From positions 45,446-109,445 of the forward strand of contig NZ_LIHP01000008.1 of NCBI RefSeq assembly GCF_001314605.1: a stretch of DNA of 64,000 nucleotides, read 5' to 3'. The notes under the pieces are model-generated. The model had not been told where the DNA came from. It saw nothing but the letters and a program-made list of their open reading frames with translations, and made no database searches. The stretch is from Marinobacter sp. HL-58. GTDB lineage: Bacteria; Pseudomonadota; Gammaproteobacteria; Pseudomonadales; Oleiphilaceae. Made by a program: the position numbers and the translations under genes. Shown here piece after piece: positions 35,454 to 44,841 of the stretch. Each line of letters starts with the position of its first letter. The first letter of the stretch is position 1.

Positions 35454-36458
35454 TCAGTGCCGGGTCGCGGCGAGAATATCCAGTGCGTGCCGGCGTTTTT
35501 CCGGGTCGTACAGGTCCACGGTGAACATGAGTTCGTCCACCTCCACGGTTTGCAGCAATTGCTCCAGCTGTTCGCGAATGCTGTCCTCGCTGCCCAGCAA
35601 CTGCAGTGAAAGGAAATCTTTCACGCCTGCCCTTTCACCACTGTTCCAGAGCCCATCCATGGATTTTACCGGCGGCCGCATCCACAGGGGCTGGCCCCGG
35701 AACAGGGACAGAATGCGCTGGTAGCTGGTGGTCGCCAGGAACCGCGCTTCCTCATCGGTGTCAGCCGGAACAGCGGGCACTGCCAGTATCACGTAGGGCT
35801 TGTCCAGCTGTTCGGAGGGCTGGAAATTGTTCCGGTAGGTCTGGATGGCCTCCCGGTACAGACGGGGCGCAAAGTGGCCGGCAAAAGCGTAGGGCAGGCC
35901 CCGCATAGCGGCGAGCTGGGCGCTGAAAAGGCTGGAACCCAGCAGCCAGATGGGCACATTGGTGCCGGCACCGGGAATGGCCTTGACCTGCTGGCCGGGC
36001 CGGAGCGGGCCCAGCAGTGTCTGCAGCCGGGCAACATCCTCGGGGAATTGCTCTGCCCCAATGCCGTCCCGGCGAAGGGCGCGGCTGGTAATGGGGTCAG
36101 TGCCCGGAGCCCGGCCCAGGCCCAGGTCAATGCGGCCCGGATACAGGCTTTCCAGGGTGCCGAACTGCTCAGCGATCACCAGCGGCGGGTGATTGGGCAG
36201 CATGACGCCGCCGGACCCTACCCGTATGGTTTCCGTCGCCCCCGCGATATGCCCCACCAGCACCGCCGTGGCGGAACTGCTGATGCCTTCCATATTGTGG
36301 TGCTCGGCCAGCCAGAATCGCTGGAAACCCAGACTTTCCGCGTGGCGGGCGTAGGCCACGCTGTTGGCCAGGGTCTGCCCCACAGAATCGCCCTCGCGCA
36401 CCGAGGCGAGTTCCAGAAGGGAGTAGGGAGGGAATTGCCCATTGGATGTCTGCGACAT
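35454..36458 (-). CDS. LLM-class flavin-dependent oxidoreductase (luciferase-like)
   Basis: A 334-residue TIM-barrel flavoenzyme of the luciferase-like monooxygenase superfamily. Recognisable stretches are [66 protein letters not shown] and [15 protein letters not shown]. This is the YhbW/MsnO8 subtype of uncharacterised FMN-dependent oxidoreductases. ATG 36458 with a GGAG site starts just before the conserved region. It could be co-transcribed with the downstream hydrolase 27 bp away. The substrate is unknown. Confidence 0.92.
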   Translation of the reverse strand: MSQTSNGQFPPYSLLELASVREGDSVGQTLANSVAYARHAESLGFQRFWLAEHHNMEGISSSATAVLVGHIAGATETIRVGSGGVMLPNHPPLVIAEQFGTLESLYPGRIDLGLGRAPGTDPITSRALRRDGIGAEQFPEDVARLQTLLGPLRPGQQVKAIPGAGTNVPIWLLGSSLFSAQLAAMRGLPYAFAGHFAPRLYREAIQTYRNNFQPSEQLDKPYVILAVPAVPADTDEEARFLATTSYQRILSLFRGQPLWMRPPVKSMDGLWNSGERAGVKDFLSLQLLGSEDSIREQLEQLLQTVEVDELMFTVDLYDPEKRRHALDILAATRH

Positions 36459-36514
36459 TGAATGCTCCGGATTTGAACTATCCGGCAGCATAACAAAAGT
36501 TGTCAGCCCTGTGG

Positions 36515-38776
36515 TCAGATGTTTGTCGTCCACCAGCCCGGCAGCAGGGACCGTATCCGGGGTTGCAGGAAGCGGTCATCAATCAGCCAGATAACGCCCC
36601 GGTCCTCAGGGGTGCGGATAACCCTTCCGGCGGCCTGGGCCACTTTCTGCAGACCGGGAATCAGGTAGGTGTAGGCCTGGCCGGCGCTGAAGCGTTGTTC
36701 CAGCCGCTGGCGCAGGATTTCGTGCCAGGTATCGAAGGGCGGCAGGCCCAGGGTGGCCACGAAGGCGCCGATCAGCCGGTCGCCGGGCAGGTCGATGCCT
36801 TCACTGAATACGCCCCCGAGCACGGCGAAGGCAACCCCCGGATTATCGGCGCGAAAGTCATCCAGAAACGCTGTGCGCTCCTCCCCGGACATGCCCGGTT
36901 GCTGGCTGCGAACGGGAATGTCCGGGGCCAGGCTGACAAGCGTATCCCTCACCCGGTTCAGGTAGGCAAAGCTGCTGAAAAACGCCAGGTAGTTGCCGGG
37001 GCGTTCCCGGTACTGCCGAGCGATCAGTTCCGCGATGGGTGCCAGCGAACGTTCGCGGTCCTGCTGTCGAGTGCTGATATCCGGGGTGAAATGCACCTCA
37101 AGTTGATCGGCGTTGAACGGGCCAGGCAATGACTGGAAACAGGTATCCTCGGGCATGCCCAGCAGGTCCCGGTAGTAGAGGCCCGGTGACAGGGTGGCGG
37201 AGAACAGCAGGGTGCTGTCCGCGGCTTCAAATCGCGGGCTGAGAAAGTCCGCCGGGATCAGGTTCTGGATGGTCAGCTGTGCCTTGCCACGGCCGGGCCG
37301 GACCAGTTCGCACAGGGAGTGGTCGCCAAACACGTCAGCAAGCCTGGTAAACGCCAGGCTCTCGAACATCAGTTCCTGCAGGGCCAGGTCCGGCGGGTGG
37401 TCCGCCAGGTAATCGGTAATAGCGGAGACCAGCCGGTTCAGGGCACCGGTCAGATTGCCGGGCAGATTATCCAGGATGACCGGTTCCCGGCTGATGTCCG
37501 GTGCGTGGTCGCGGATCACCGATTGCCAGGCGCGGGAGACGCCGTCCAGTTTGGGTTTCAGGGCTTTGGGAGCCTGCCGCTTTATCCGCAGCAGCCGGGC
37601 CTGGCTCAGTTCCACCGAGTACATGCCCCGGGCCCGGTCCACCAGGTTGTGGGCCTCGTCGATCAGCAGGCTGGCCTTCCAGTCGTTCTGGCGCACCAGG
37701 GCATGGAGCAGGGCGGACTGGTCGAACATCCGGTTGACGTCGGCCACCACCACATCACACCAGCGCGCCATTTCCTGGGCCAGGAAATAGGGGCAGATGC
37801 CGTGGTGGCTGGCGATGTCGGCAAGCACTGGCTGGGTCAGCGCATCAGGATGGTTTGCGGCTTCGGCCCTGGCGTCGGGCAGGCGGTCAAAGAAGCCCTT
37901 GGCAAGTGGGCAGGCATCCCCATGACAGGCCTTGTCCGGGTGCTCGCAGGCATGGTCCTTGGCCACCAGTTCCAGGGTGCGCAGTGGCAGCCGGCCTGGC
38001 TGTTTCTGCCTGAGAAGATGAACCGCATCCACCGCCAGATGGCGGGCGGTGTTGCGACTGGTGAGGTAGAACAACCGGTCCTGCCCCGCCGCCGGCATGG
38101 CCATCAGGGCGGGAAACAGGGTGCCCAGGGTCTTGCCCAGGCCGGTGGGTGCTTCCAGCAGCAGTTTCCGGTTGCGGAGGCTGTTCCTGTAGACCGTTTC
38201 CGCCAGGGCGCGCTGCTGCGGTCGGAAGTCGGGAAAGGGGAACGCCAGCTGTGACAGGGCCTGGTCCCGCTGTTCACGGTGATTGGCTTCCTGTTCCGCC
38301 CAGCCTCTATAAACAGCACACAGTGCTTCCAGTTCCTGCCAGAGTTCTTCGGCGCTGGCGGTTTCGTTAACGGGGGTTTCCTTGTCCTTGCCCACGTCGT
38401 AGTAGATCAGTGACAGTTCGATCTGCTTGAGCTTTTCCTGCCGGCACAGCAGTGCCCCGTAAACTCTCAGTTGCGCCCGGTGCAAATTACGCTGGGCTTC
38501 CCGTACCCGGGACAGGTCGCCCCGGTGGGTTTTTATCTCTTCGAGCCGGCCGGCAATCGGGTCGTATCCGTCGGCGCGACCGCTGACCATCAGCCCGCCG
38601 CTCTGGCCAGCCAGGGGTACTTCGCGTTGATATCGGGGGCCACGGCGGGCCTGTACCGCGCCATGGCCGGCAATGCCCTCTTCGGAGGTGGGCGCCGGGG
38701 TGTAGCGCAGGTCCAGGTCACCCTGGCGGGCGGCGAATTCACAGAGAGTTCGCACGGCTACCTTCAGTTCACTCAT
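36515..38776 (-). CDS. PD-(D/E)XK nuclease fused to a DinG/XPD-type iron-sulfur helicase
   Basis: A 753-residue protein. Residues about 1-120 resemble a PD-(D/E)XK nuclease: SGRADGYDP supplies Asp69 and LEEIKTHRG supplies Glu80 and Lys82. The helicase follows with Walker [10 protein letters not shown] (208-216), four cysteines for a 4Fe-4S cluster (Cys277, 284, 289 and 328), the DEAH box at 373-376, [15 protein letters not shown], and the C-terminal [12 protein letters not shown] and [14 protein letters not shown]. Motif positions are typical of superfamily 2 5'-3' helicases. It directly follows the VRR-NUC gene, so a joint role in repair of crosslinks or branched DNA is inferred. ATG 38776 is preferred over GTG 38788. 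Confidence 0.9.
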   Translation of the reverse strand: MSELKVAVRTLCEFAARQGDLDLRYTPAPTSEEGIAGHGAVQARRGPRYQREVPLAGQSGGLMVSGRADGYDPIAGRLEEIKTHRGDLSRVREAQRNLHRAQLRVYGALLCRQEKLKQIELSLIYYDVGKDKETPVNETASAEELWQELEALCAVYRGWAEQEANHREQRDQALSQLAFPFPDFRPQQRALAETVYRNSLRNRKLLLEAPTGLGKTLGTLFPALMAMPAAGQDRLFYLTSRNTARHLAVDAVHLLRQKQPGRLPLRTLELVAKDHACEHPDKACHGDACPLAKGFFDRLPDARAEAANHPDALTQPVLADIASHHGICPYFLAQEMARWCDVVVADVNRMFDQSALLHALVRQNDWKASLLIDEAHNLVDRARGMYSVELSQARLLRIKRQAPKALKPKLDGVSRAWQSVIRDHAPDISREPVILDNLPGNLTGALNRLVSAITDYLADHPPDLALQELMFESLAFTRLADVFGDHSLCELVRPGRGKAQLTIQNLIPADFLSPRFEAADSTLLFSATLSPGLYYRDLLGMPEDTCFQSLPGPFNADQLEVHFTPDISTRQQDRERSLAPIAELIARQYRERPGNYLAFFSSFAYLNRVRDTLVSLAPDIPVRSQQPGMSGEERTAFLDDFRADNPGVAFAVLGGVFSEGIDLPGDRLIGAFVATLGLPPFDTWHEILRQRLEQRFSAGQAYTYLIPGLQKVAQAAGRVIRTPEDRGVIWLIDDRFLQPRIRSLLPGWWTTNI

Positions 38777-38788
38777 CCCGCAGCTCAC

Positions 38789-40492
38789 TCATCCCGTGGC
38801 CCCGGACCAGCGAACGTAGCAAACAGAAACGGGGATGCCGTGGCCGGCGCAGAATTCCAGCCAGCGGGTCTGGTGGTCCTGCAGGCGGTCGCCGGGGCCT
38901 TTTACTTCGATCATTTCATGGCGCCGCTCCGGGTCTGTATGGCCGGGCTGGAAGCGGATCAGGTCCGGAAAGCCGCTGCGGTGCTCCCGCAGGTTAGCCA
39001 GAAGGCGCCGGAACATTAGCTCCAGATGGCGGGCGGGAATGCACTCCAGGGCCAGTTCCAGCAGGTCTTCCGGCAGTGCCGGCCAGAATACGAAAGGGGA
39101 GGCGATGCCCTGCTTCTGTTTCCAGGTTTTGCGGATTTCGGTTTTATAGGTTCCGGCGGCCAGATGCCCCAGGCATTCATCGAACAGGGCCTGCCGGCGC
39201 TGAACAAAGTCCTCCCGGTACAGGTCCACCGGCCCGGTATGGAACGGGTGAAAGAAAGCCCCGGGAACCGGCGCAAACAGGGCGCGCCAGCACAGCAGGC
39301 CGAACAGGCCGTTGATGAGGGTGTTTTCCACATAGGCCACCGGGGCTTCCGGCTCGTTCAGGTGTTCCATGGCGACCCACTCCACCGATAGCCCGCCCGG
39401 GTTGTCCAGGGTCAGGGTGAAAGCCGTTACTGCCGGGCGTTCGGGTGGCCGGGCCCGGGGTTCCCCCAGCTTTTTCGACAGCCTTGCAAGGATGCGCTCC
39501 AGCCCCCGCTCCTCCGCGCCAAAGCGGGGCTCGGCGGCAGCAAGCGTGGCAATGTTCCAGGCCTCCTGATACCGCTTTTGCCGCTCCAGCAGCCGCAACT
39601 GCCGCAGCCGGGCTTCCCGTTGCCCGCTGCTTTCATAGGCCTTCAGCGCCAGTGTGGTGTCGCCGGCCCGCTCCGCCAGTTTGCCCAGTTCGAACAGTAG
39701 CCGACCGCGCCGGCTTTCCAGCCAGGGGTTATCCGATGCGGCGGGCACGTCCTGCCAGACCGAGTCCGGGGACTCACCTTCGTCCAGGCGCTCGCGGCAG
39801 TGGTGCATTACGAGATAACGGTCGACATCATCGCGTTCGTCAAAGGCCCGGGATTCAGTGGAAAGGGGTACCTGCTCGTATTGCTGGTGGCCCAGCTCCA
39901 CCAGTACGAAATCGGACCAGCTCTGGCGGAGGTTGCCGAAGAACATCAGCCGCAGCCGGTCGAACAGGGGCATATGCTTCAGGCGCATCACGCGGGTAGG
40001 AAGGCCTTTCAGCCACTGATCCACCGGAGCGGGATCGGGGTGCAATGGTAGCAGGATGTCTTTCATCAGGCCCTTGGCGGCGTTGGCCGGCAAGCCGGCG
40101 GCGGTGATCCGGTCGGCCAGGGCCGGGCGCAATTCGGATAATGTGAACAGGCGGAAGACATCGGCCAGGGAAAGGTCCGGGGCTGCATCAACCCAGCCCA
40201 TACTCGCCAGGGTTTCCGCTGCCTCCGGTACCGGGGCACCCAGTTCTGGGTAGTTGAGTTTCTCCACCCGGAACAACTCGCCGGTGCGCATCACCATGCG
40301 CGCCAGCAGCGCCCGCGCCGGCTGCTCCAGTGCCATCAGGTTATTGATAAGCCCGGTTTCTTTATCAGTCAACAGATCGCTGTGATGTTGTCGTACCCAG
40401 CGCACCACCGTCTCGAAGTTTTCGAGATAGTACAGCGGATTATCCAGGTCGGCGGTGCCTGGAACGGAGGTGTGCAGTTCTGGTGTGGACAT
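38789..40492 (-). CDS. FAN1-type VRR-NUC structure-specific nuclease
   Basis: A 567-residue protein ending in a VRR-NUC nuclease domain: HRSGFPDLIRF gives the metal-binding Asp, MIEVKGPGDRLQDHQTRW gives the Glu-x-Lys pair and the QxxW tail. The N-terminal two thirds are helical (SAP-like and TPR-like segments), as in bacterial FAN1 of Pseudomonas, which cuts 5' flaps and helps unhook interstrand crosslinks. The length agrees with the bacterial form. Its stop abuts the helicase gene, which begins within a few bases, so the two are translationally coupled. Confidence 0.9.
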   Translation of the reverse strand: MSTPELHTSVPGTADLDNPLYYLENFETVVRWVRQHHSDLLTDKETGLINNLMALEQPARALLARMVMRTGELFRVEKLNYPELGAPVPEAAETLASMGWVDAAPDLSLADVFRLFTLSELRPALADRITAAGLPANAAKGLMKDILLPLHPDPAPVDQWLKGLPTRVMRLKHMPLFDRLRLMFFGNLRQSWSDFVLVELGHQQYEQVPLSTESRAFDERDDVDRYLVMHHCRERLDEGESPDSVWQDVPAASDNPWLESRRGRLLFELGKLAERAGDTTLALKAYESSGQREARLRQLRLLERQKRYQEAWNIATLAAAEPRFGAEERGLERILARLSKKLGEPRARPPERPAVTAFTLTLDNPGGLSVEWVAMEHLNEPEAPVAYVENTLINGLFGLLCWRALFAPVPGAFFHPFHTGPVDLYREDFVQRRQALFDECLGHLAAGTYKTEIRKTWKQKQGIASPFVFWPALPEDLLELALECIPARHLELMFRRLLANLREHRSGFPDLIRFQPGHTDPERRHEMIEVKGPGDRLQDHQTRWLEFCAGHGIPVSVCYVRWSGATG

Positions 40493-40564
40493 TCTGGAAA
40501 CTGTTTGACGGAGCCTTTCGTAAATGTATAACTGTGATTGATGATGCCCTATGGAGAAGCCCCG

Positions 40565-41113
40565 ATGCGAGCCCTGATTGCTCTGTTTGCCATGATTTTC
40601 ATGTGGCCTTCCGCATCACTGATGGCCGCCGAGTGCCCGGCCTTTCTGGACCACGATTTGCGCAGGCTGCATTCATCGGATTCGGTAAACCTGTGCGATG
40701 TGGCCGCCGGGAAGCCCATGCTGGTGGTTAACACCGCCAGCAGGTGTGGTTACACCGGCCAGTTCGAAGGGCTGGAAGCACTGCACAAGGAGTTCAGTGG
40801 CAAGGGCCTGGTTGTGGTCGGTTTTGCCAGTGACGATTTCCGCCAGGAAGCAGCCACCGAGGAAGAGGCTGCCAATGTCTGCTTCAAGAACTTTGGTGTC
40901 ACGTTTACCATGATTGCGCCTACGGCGGTTACCGGCAGCGACGCCAACCCTGTGTTCCAGGCCATCAGCAGCCAGAGCAGTCCGCCGCGCTGGAATTTCC
41001 ACAAGTACCTGTTCAATGCCCGGGGCGAAGTGGTCGATGCTTTCCCGAGCCGTGTGACGCCGGACGATCCCGAGCTCCGTGGTGCCATTGAAAAGGTTGT
41101 TGCCGACGACTGA
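40565..41113 (+). CDS. Exported glutathione-peroxidase-like protein
   Basis: A 182-residue thioredoxin-fold peroxidase. ATG 40565 with GGAG gives a signal peptide (ALIALFAMIFMWPSASLMAA), so it acts in the periplasm, unlike most bacterial GPx proteins. The active site is VNTASRCGYTGQFEGLEAL, with Cys rather than selenocysteine; the family Trp-Asn pair appears in RWNFHKYLFN, and the conserved Gln position is replaced or shifted (SDDFRQEA). It probably reduces peroxides using thiol donors. Its stop is 10 bp from a convergent phosphoesterase gene. Confidence 0.88.
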   Translation: MRALIALFAMIFMWPSASLMAAECPAFLDHDLRRLHSSDSVNLCDVAAGKPMLVVNTASRCGYTGQFEGLEALHKEFSGKGLVVVGFASDDFRQEAATEEEAANVCFKNFGVTFTMIAPTAVTGSDANPVFQAISSQSSPPRWNFHKYLFNARGEVVDAFPSRVTPDDPELRGAIEKVVADD

Positions 41114-41123
41114 TTCCACGGCT

Positions 41124-41753
41124 TCAGATATCAATAACGACCGGTGGGTTCAGTGGCTTGAATCTGCCATTACAGGTGCTGGCATTGACGAACAGGCACT
41201 GGTCCATCGGCCTCTGGCCATAGCTTTCGTGGATATGTCCGAAGACATGCACCCTCAGATCCAGCCTCTTGAGTTCGCCGGTCAGATCATCGCAGCCTAC
41301 AGACTGTGAATCGTTTGCGGTGATTACCTGGTCGAGAATGCCCGCCGGCGGGCCGTGAGTAATGAGTATGTCGGTGTCTGCCGGAATCTGGGCCCAGCGC
41401 TCGGCGATAGCCTCGCCCCGGGGGAGGTTGAAGGCCCAGTCGAAGAATACCGGCGTCCAGGGGCTGCCCCAGAATTTCAGGCCTTCTATCTCCACACCAC
41501 TGTCCCGCAGGTAAATGGCGTTCCGGATCAGCGCTTCCGCCTCAGCCGGTTCGTCCTGCAGGCACCAGTCATGGTTGCCGGCAATCAGAATCTTGTGGCG
41601 GTGGGGTTGCTCGGAAAACCAGTTGTCCAGGTCCTCCAGTTCGTCCAGGGTGCCCACACCCAGGCAGTCGCCGGCATGAATCAGGATGTCGCCATCCGGC
41701 ACCGTCACCTGGCGATGCATGCTGTGGGTATCTGATATGCAGACCAGTCTCAT
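41124..41753 (-). CDS. Calcineurin-type metallophosphoesterase
   Basis: A 209-residue dimetal phosphoesterase with the canonical motifs in order: ISDTHSMH (Asp, His), DILIHAGDCLG (Asp), ILIAGNHDWCL (GNHD) and the late ILITHGPPAG and VFGHIHESYGQ (GHxH) histidines. It resembles the MPPED/UPF0046 group of small metallophosphatases, which hydrolyse cyclic nucleotides or phosphodiesters in vitro. It begins inside the stop of the enoyl-CoA hydratase gene (ATGA), so the two share an operon. The natural substrate is unknown. Confidence 0.92.
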   Translation of the reverse strand: MRLVCISDTHSMHRQVTVPDGDILIHAGDCLGVGTLDELEDLDNWFSEQPHRHKILIAGNHDWCLQDEPAEAEALIRNAIYLRDSGVEIEGLKFWGSPWTPVFFDWAFNLPRGEAIAERWAQIPADTDILITHGPPAGILDQVITANDSQSVGCDDLTGELKRLDLRVHVFGHIHESYGQRPMDQCLFVNASTCNGRFKPLNPPVVIDI

Positions 41754-42568
41754 GACGTCTTCTCACCGGGATGGTCGGGTTTGCTGGCTGTTCCGAAAGT
41801 GCCATGTCGCCCGGCGCCGGCGGCAAATTGTCCGGCGCCCTCAATGGCCTCCTCGAAAATCACAGGATAGCCGCCAGCACCCTCTGCAGCCAGCGCATTG
41901 TCCAGGCTCATGTCCCAATGGTGAATGGCGGAGTGCCGGTCGGCGCGGAGGCATTTCTGGGGGAAACCAGCGATGTCGGCAGCTAGCGCTTCCGCGGCCG
42001 ATCGTGACTTTCCATCGGCCACTATCCGGTTTGCCAGCCCCATTGATTTTGCTTCCTCTGCGCGGACCGGCCGTCCGGTGAGGATCATATCCATGGCATG
42101 GCCGTGGCCGACAATACGCGGCAGACGCACGGTTCCGCCGTCAATCAGCGGCACGCCCCAACGGCGACAGAACACCCCGAAAACGGCGGATTCTTCCGCC
42201 ACGCGCATATCGCACATCAACGCCAGTTCCAGCCCTCCGGCGACGGCATAACCGGATACGGCAGCAATTACCGGTTTTGACAGGGCCATTCGGGAAGGGC
42301 CCATGGGGCCGGGTGCGGTACCGGTCGCTTCGATTTCGTTACGCCGTTGCCGATCGCCGATGGCTTCAAGATCCGCACCGGCGCAGAAATTGCCCCCTTC
42401 GCCCCAGAGAACGGCCACTTTCAGTTCGTCATTCTGTTCAAAATCGGTAAACGCCTGGCGCAGGGCATTGGCGGTTTCGCGGTCAACGGCGTTTCGTTTC
42501 TCAGGACGATTGATGATTATGGTCAGTACTGCACCGCTGGACTCGGTGTAGACGGGTGGGCGGGTCAC
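41750..42568 (-). CDS. Enoyl-CoA hydratase/isomerase family protein
   Basis: A 272-residue crotonase. The oxyanion-hole segments are GGNFCAGADLEAIGD and VSGYAVAGGLELALMCDMRV, and GVPLIDGGTVRLPRIVGH carries the family's middle motif. The usual hydratase glutamates are not both obvious: the GGLELAL glycine/glutamate region is kept, while the second position reads GGTVRLP, where Glu is often seen in hydratases. It may therefore be an isomerase or hydrolase variant. It is coupled to the phosphoesterase gene. The C-terminal tail (GTFGTASKPDHPGEKTS) is unusual and probably disordered. Confidence 0.85.
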   Translation of the reverse strand: MTRPPVYTESSGAVLTIIINRPEKRNAVDRETANALRQAFTDFEQNDELKVAVLWGEGGNFCAGADLEAIGDRQRRNEIEATGTAPGPMGPSRMALSKPVIAAVSGYAVAGGLELALMCDMRVAEESAVFGVFCRRWGVPLIDGGTVRLPRIVGHGHAMDMILTGRPVRAEEAKSMGLANRIVADGKSRSAAEALAADIAGFPQKCLRADRHSAIHHWDMSLDNALAAEGAGGYPVIFEEAIEGAGQFAAGAGRHGTFGTASKPDHPGEKTS

Positions 42569-42649
42569 GGGGCCTCCTGATCGTTATTGTTCTGGCAGAG
42601 ATTCGCCCGAATCCTCGCCGGGACCAGGGTGGCCCCGGCGTCAGCTGCT

Positions 42650-43705
42650 TCAGGCGGCTTTCAGTGTCTGCATGTCAATCACGAAGCGGTACTTCACGTC
42701 ACCTTTTTTCATGCGATCGTAGGCTTCGTTGATGTTTTTGATGTCGAGCATCTCCACATCACAGGTTATGCCGTGCTCGGCGCAGAAATCCAGCACTTCC
42801 TGGGTTTCCGGCATGCCGCCGATCAGTGAGCCGGCCAGTACACGGCGCTTCATCACCAGGGCTCCGGCTTGCAGGGCCGGTTCTACTGGTTCCAGCAGGC
42901 CCACCAAGATGTGGCTGCCATCATACTTCAGGCAGTTCAGGTACCGGTTCAGGTCGTGTTGTACCGGTACCGTGTCCAGCATGAAATCGAAGGATTCGGC
43001 GGCGGCTTCCATCTGGTCGTCGTCGGTGGAAATAATCACATGGTCCGCACCCTGTTTCTTTGCCTCGGCCACCTTGGCTTCGGATCGGGTAAAGATAGTG
43101 ACTTCGGCGCCCAGGGCTTTGGCGAATTTCACGCCCATGTGACCAAGGCCGCCCATGCCGATTACGCCCACCTTGTCGCCTGCCTTGACGCCGTAGTGGC
43201 GAAGAGGTGAGTAGGTGGTGATGCCGGCACAGAGAATCGGGGCGGCGGAGGCGGGGTCCAGCTTCTCCGGTATCTTGACCACGAAGCGTTCGCTGACCAC
43301 CACCTTGTCGGAGTAGCCGCCATAGGTAATGGAGCCGTCGTGGCGGTCCACACCATTGTAGGTGCCGGTCATGCCATCAAGGCAGTACTGCTCAAGCCCG
43401 GATTCACAGGCAGAGCAGCTGCGGCAGGAGTCCACCATACAGCCGACGCCCACGGTATCGCCAACCCTGTATTTCTTCACATCCGGACCAACAGCGGTGA
43501 CCCGGCCGATGATCTCATGGCCCGGTACCACCGGGTATTCGGTCACGCCCCAGTCATTCTGGGCAAAGTGGATGTCGGTATGGCACACACCGCAGTAGTC
43601 GATTTCAATGGAGACATCGTCCGGGCGTGGGTCGCGACGATCGAAACTGAACGGGGCCAGCCCGGAGTCGGCGGATTTTGCGGCATAGGCTTTGGTATTC
43701 GCCAT
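42650..43705 (-). CDS. Zinc-dependent NAD(P) alcohol dehydrogenase (CAD/YahK-like)
   Basis: A 351-residue medium-chain dehydrogenase. Catalytic zinc ligands are in YCGVCHTDIHFAQNDWG and PGHEIIGRV; the structural zinc site has the four cysteines in VDSCRSCSACESGLEQYC. The Rossmann motif is GMGGLGHMGVKFAKALG, and the following TRSE/SEAK stretch fits NADPH preference in the cinnamyl-alcohol dehydrogenase group (YahK, YjgB). It would interconvert aldehydes and alcohols. It stands between the crotonase unit and the AraC regulator, and regulation by the latter is not shown. Confidence 0.93.
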   Translation of the reverse strand: MANTKAYAAKSADSGLAPFSFDRRDPRPDDVSIEIDYCGVCHTDIHFAQNDWGVTEYPVVPGHEIIGRVTAVGPDVKKYRVGDTVGVGCMVDSCRSCSACESGLEQYCLDGMTGTYNGVDRHDGSITYGGYSDKVVVSERFVVKIPEKLDPASAAPILCAGITTYSPLRHYGVKAGDKVGVIGMGGLGHMGVKFAKALGAEVTIFTRSEAKVAEAKKQGADHVIISTDDDQMEAAAESFDFMLDTVPVQHDLNRYLNCLKYDGSHILVGLLEPVEPALQAGALVMKRRVLAGSLIGGMPETQEVLDFCAEHGITCDVEMLDIKNINEAYDRMKKGDVKYRFVIDMQTLKAA

Positions 43706-43816
43706 GGTCAGTCTGTCCTTTTTGCCGGTAAATGTGTGGGGTGATACGTATTAACTTCGGGTATGAATCAGTTTTTCAACCGCAAGCTGTTTCTGTTAAA
43801 GGAATATCATGGCCCG

Positions 43817-44707
43817 TTAATGGCGATGGGTGTGGCGGTAATCGGTGGGGGACTGGCCCATGACCTTCTTGAACAGTCGCGAGAAATAGTAGTTGTCGTC
43901 ATAGCCCAGCAGGCTGCTGATCTGGGTGAAGGAGTGGTCGGTGGTGTCCAGTAGCTGACAGGCCTGCTCCACTTTCAGGTGCAGAAAATGCTGTATCGGG
44001 GAAACCCCGGTCAGTGCCCGGTAGCGGGTGGCGAAATGCGCCGGCGACAGGCCGCTCAGGTCCGCCAGCTGGCTGAGGGTAATGCGCTCGTCCAGGTGCT
44101 CCCGCATGAAGTTGTGGATGATATCCAGGTCCGGCTGCTGGGCGTGGCTTGCTTCGCCGACGCTCAAAGGCACGGCTGCCAGTAATTGCCGCAGGCGGTT
44201 GGCTACATGCACCAGCCCCGGGGTACGGAAACCGGTTTGCCTCACAGACAGCAGGCCGTTGAAGTCCACCAGCAACCTGGGCTGCCGCCCGATATGCTGG
44301 ATGCGGATGCCATCGGTAAATCCCATATGTTCACGGAAATTCTCCGCCAGGGGCCCCGCATAATGGACCCAATGGATTGTCCATGGGTTGTCCGGCGCAG
44401 CGGTGTAGCGGTGGGCGGCCCCGGCAGGCAGAAGCACCAGATCGCCGGCGCGGACAACACAGGGTTCGTCTTCTACACTCAGGTAAGCCTCCCCCTCGGT
44501 GCAGTGGATCAGAAGATCGTCATTATGGTGTTCCCTGTGCATGTGATGGCCCGCCGCACGGCGGTAGTGGCCGAATGCCAGGGGATACAGGTCCCGGGTC
44601 AGGGGGTGCCGTGACAGGCTACGTATTACCGGGTCCGGAATGACATAACGGATACTGTCCGGCGGTACCGGCCATTGGGAGGTCCTGGTCATAATCGTTG
44701 GCTGCAT
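43817..44707 (-). CDS. mmsR: AraC-family regulator, MmsR-like
   Basis: A 296-residue AraC/XylS activator. The N-terminal AraC-type cupin sensor spans about residues 40-160 (HREHHNDDLLIHCTEGEAYL, LLPAGAAHRYTA). The C-terminal double helix-turn-helix is residues about 195-292 (ITLSQLADLSGLSPAHFATR and GYDDNYYFSRLFKKVMGQSP). It is transcribed away from mmsA. In Pseudomonas the AraC regulator MmsR lies divergent to mmsAB and activates it in response to valine catabolites, so the same role is inferred here. Repeated TCATG boxes fill the shared promoter region. Confidence 0.85.
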   Translation of the reverse strand: MQPTIMTRTSQWPVPPDSIRYVIPDPVIRSLSRHPLTRDLYPLAFGHYRRAAGHHMHREHHNDDLLIHCTEGEAYLSVEDEPCVVRAGDLVLLPAGAAHRYTAAPDNPWTIHWVHYAGPLAENFREHMGFTDGIRIQHIGRQPRLLVDFNGLLSVRQTGFRTPGLVHVANRLRQLLAAVPLSVGEASHAQQPDLDIIHNFMREHLDERITLSQLADLSGLSPAHFATRYRALTGVSPIQHFLHLKVEQACQLLDTTDHSFTQISSLLGYDDNYYFSRLFKKVMGQSPTDYRHTHRH

Positions 44708-44710
44708 TGT

Positions 44711-44758
44711 TCATGTAACGAAAGATAATCCATCATGGTCGAAACTTAGTCAATCATG
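44711..44758. promoter_or_regulatory. Three TCATG direct repeats in the mmsR-mmsA promoter region
   Basis: TCATG occurs at 44711, 44733 and 44754, spaced by 22 and 21 bp, about two helical turns. The first two are followed by near-identical tails (TCATGTAACGAAA and TCATGGTCGAAA). AraC-family dimers typically bind such direct repeats on one DNA face, so these are candidate MmsR sites upstream of the valine operon. Confidence 0.5.
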
Positions 44759-44841
44759 AAGCGGCAGGTGCCTGTGCTAGGATCGATGACAACCTGAGGG
44801 CACTGACCCCTACACCTACAACAATGACAGGGAACATCACT

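Noticed and set aside
40700..40780. Possible selenocysteine in the GPx-like protein
   Set aside because: The active-site codon is TGT (Cys), not TGA.
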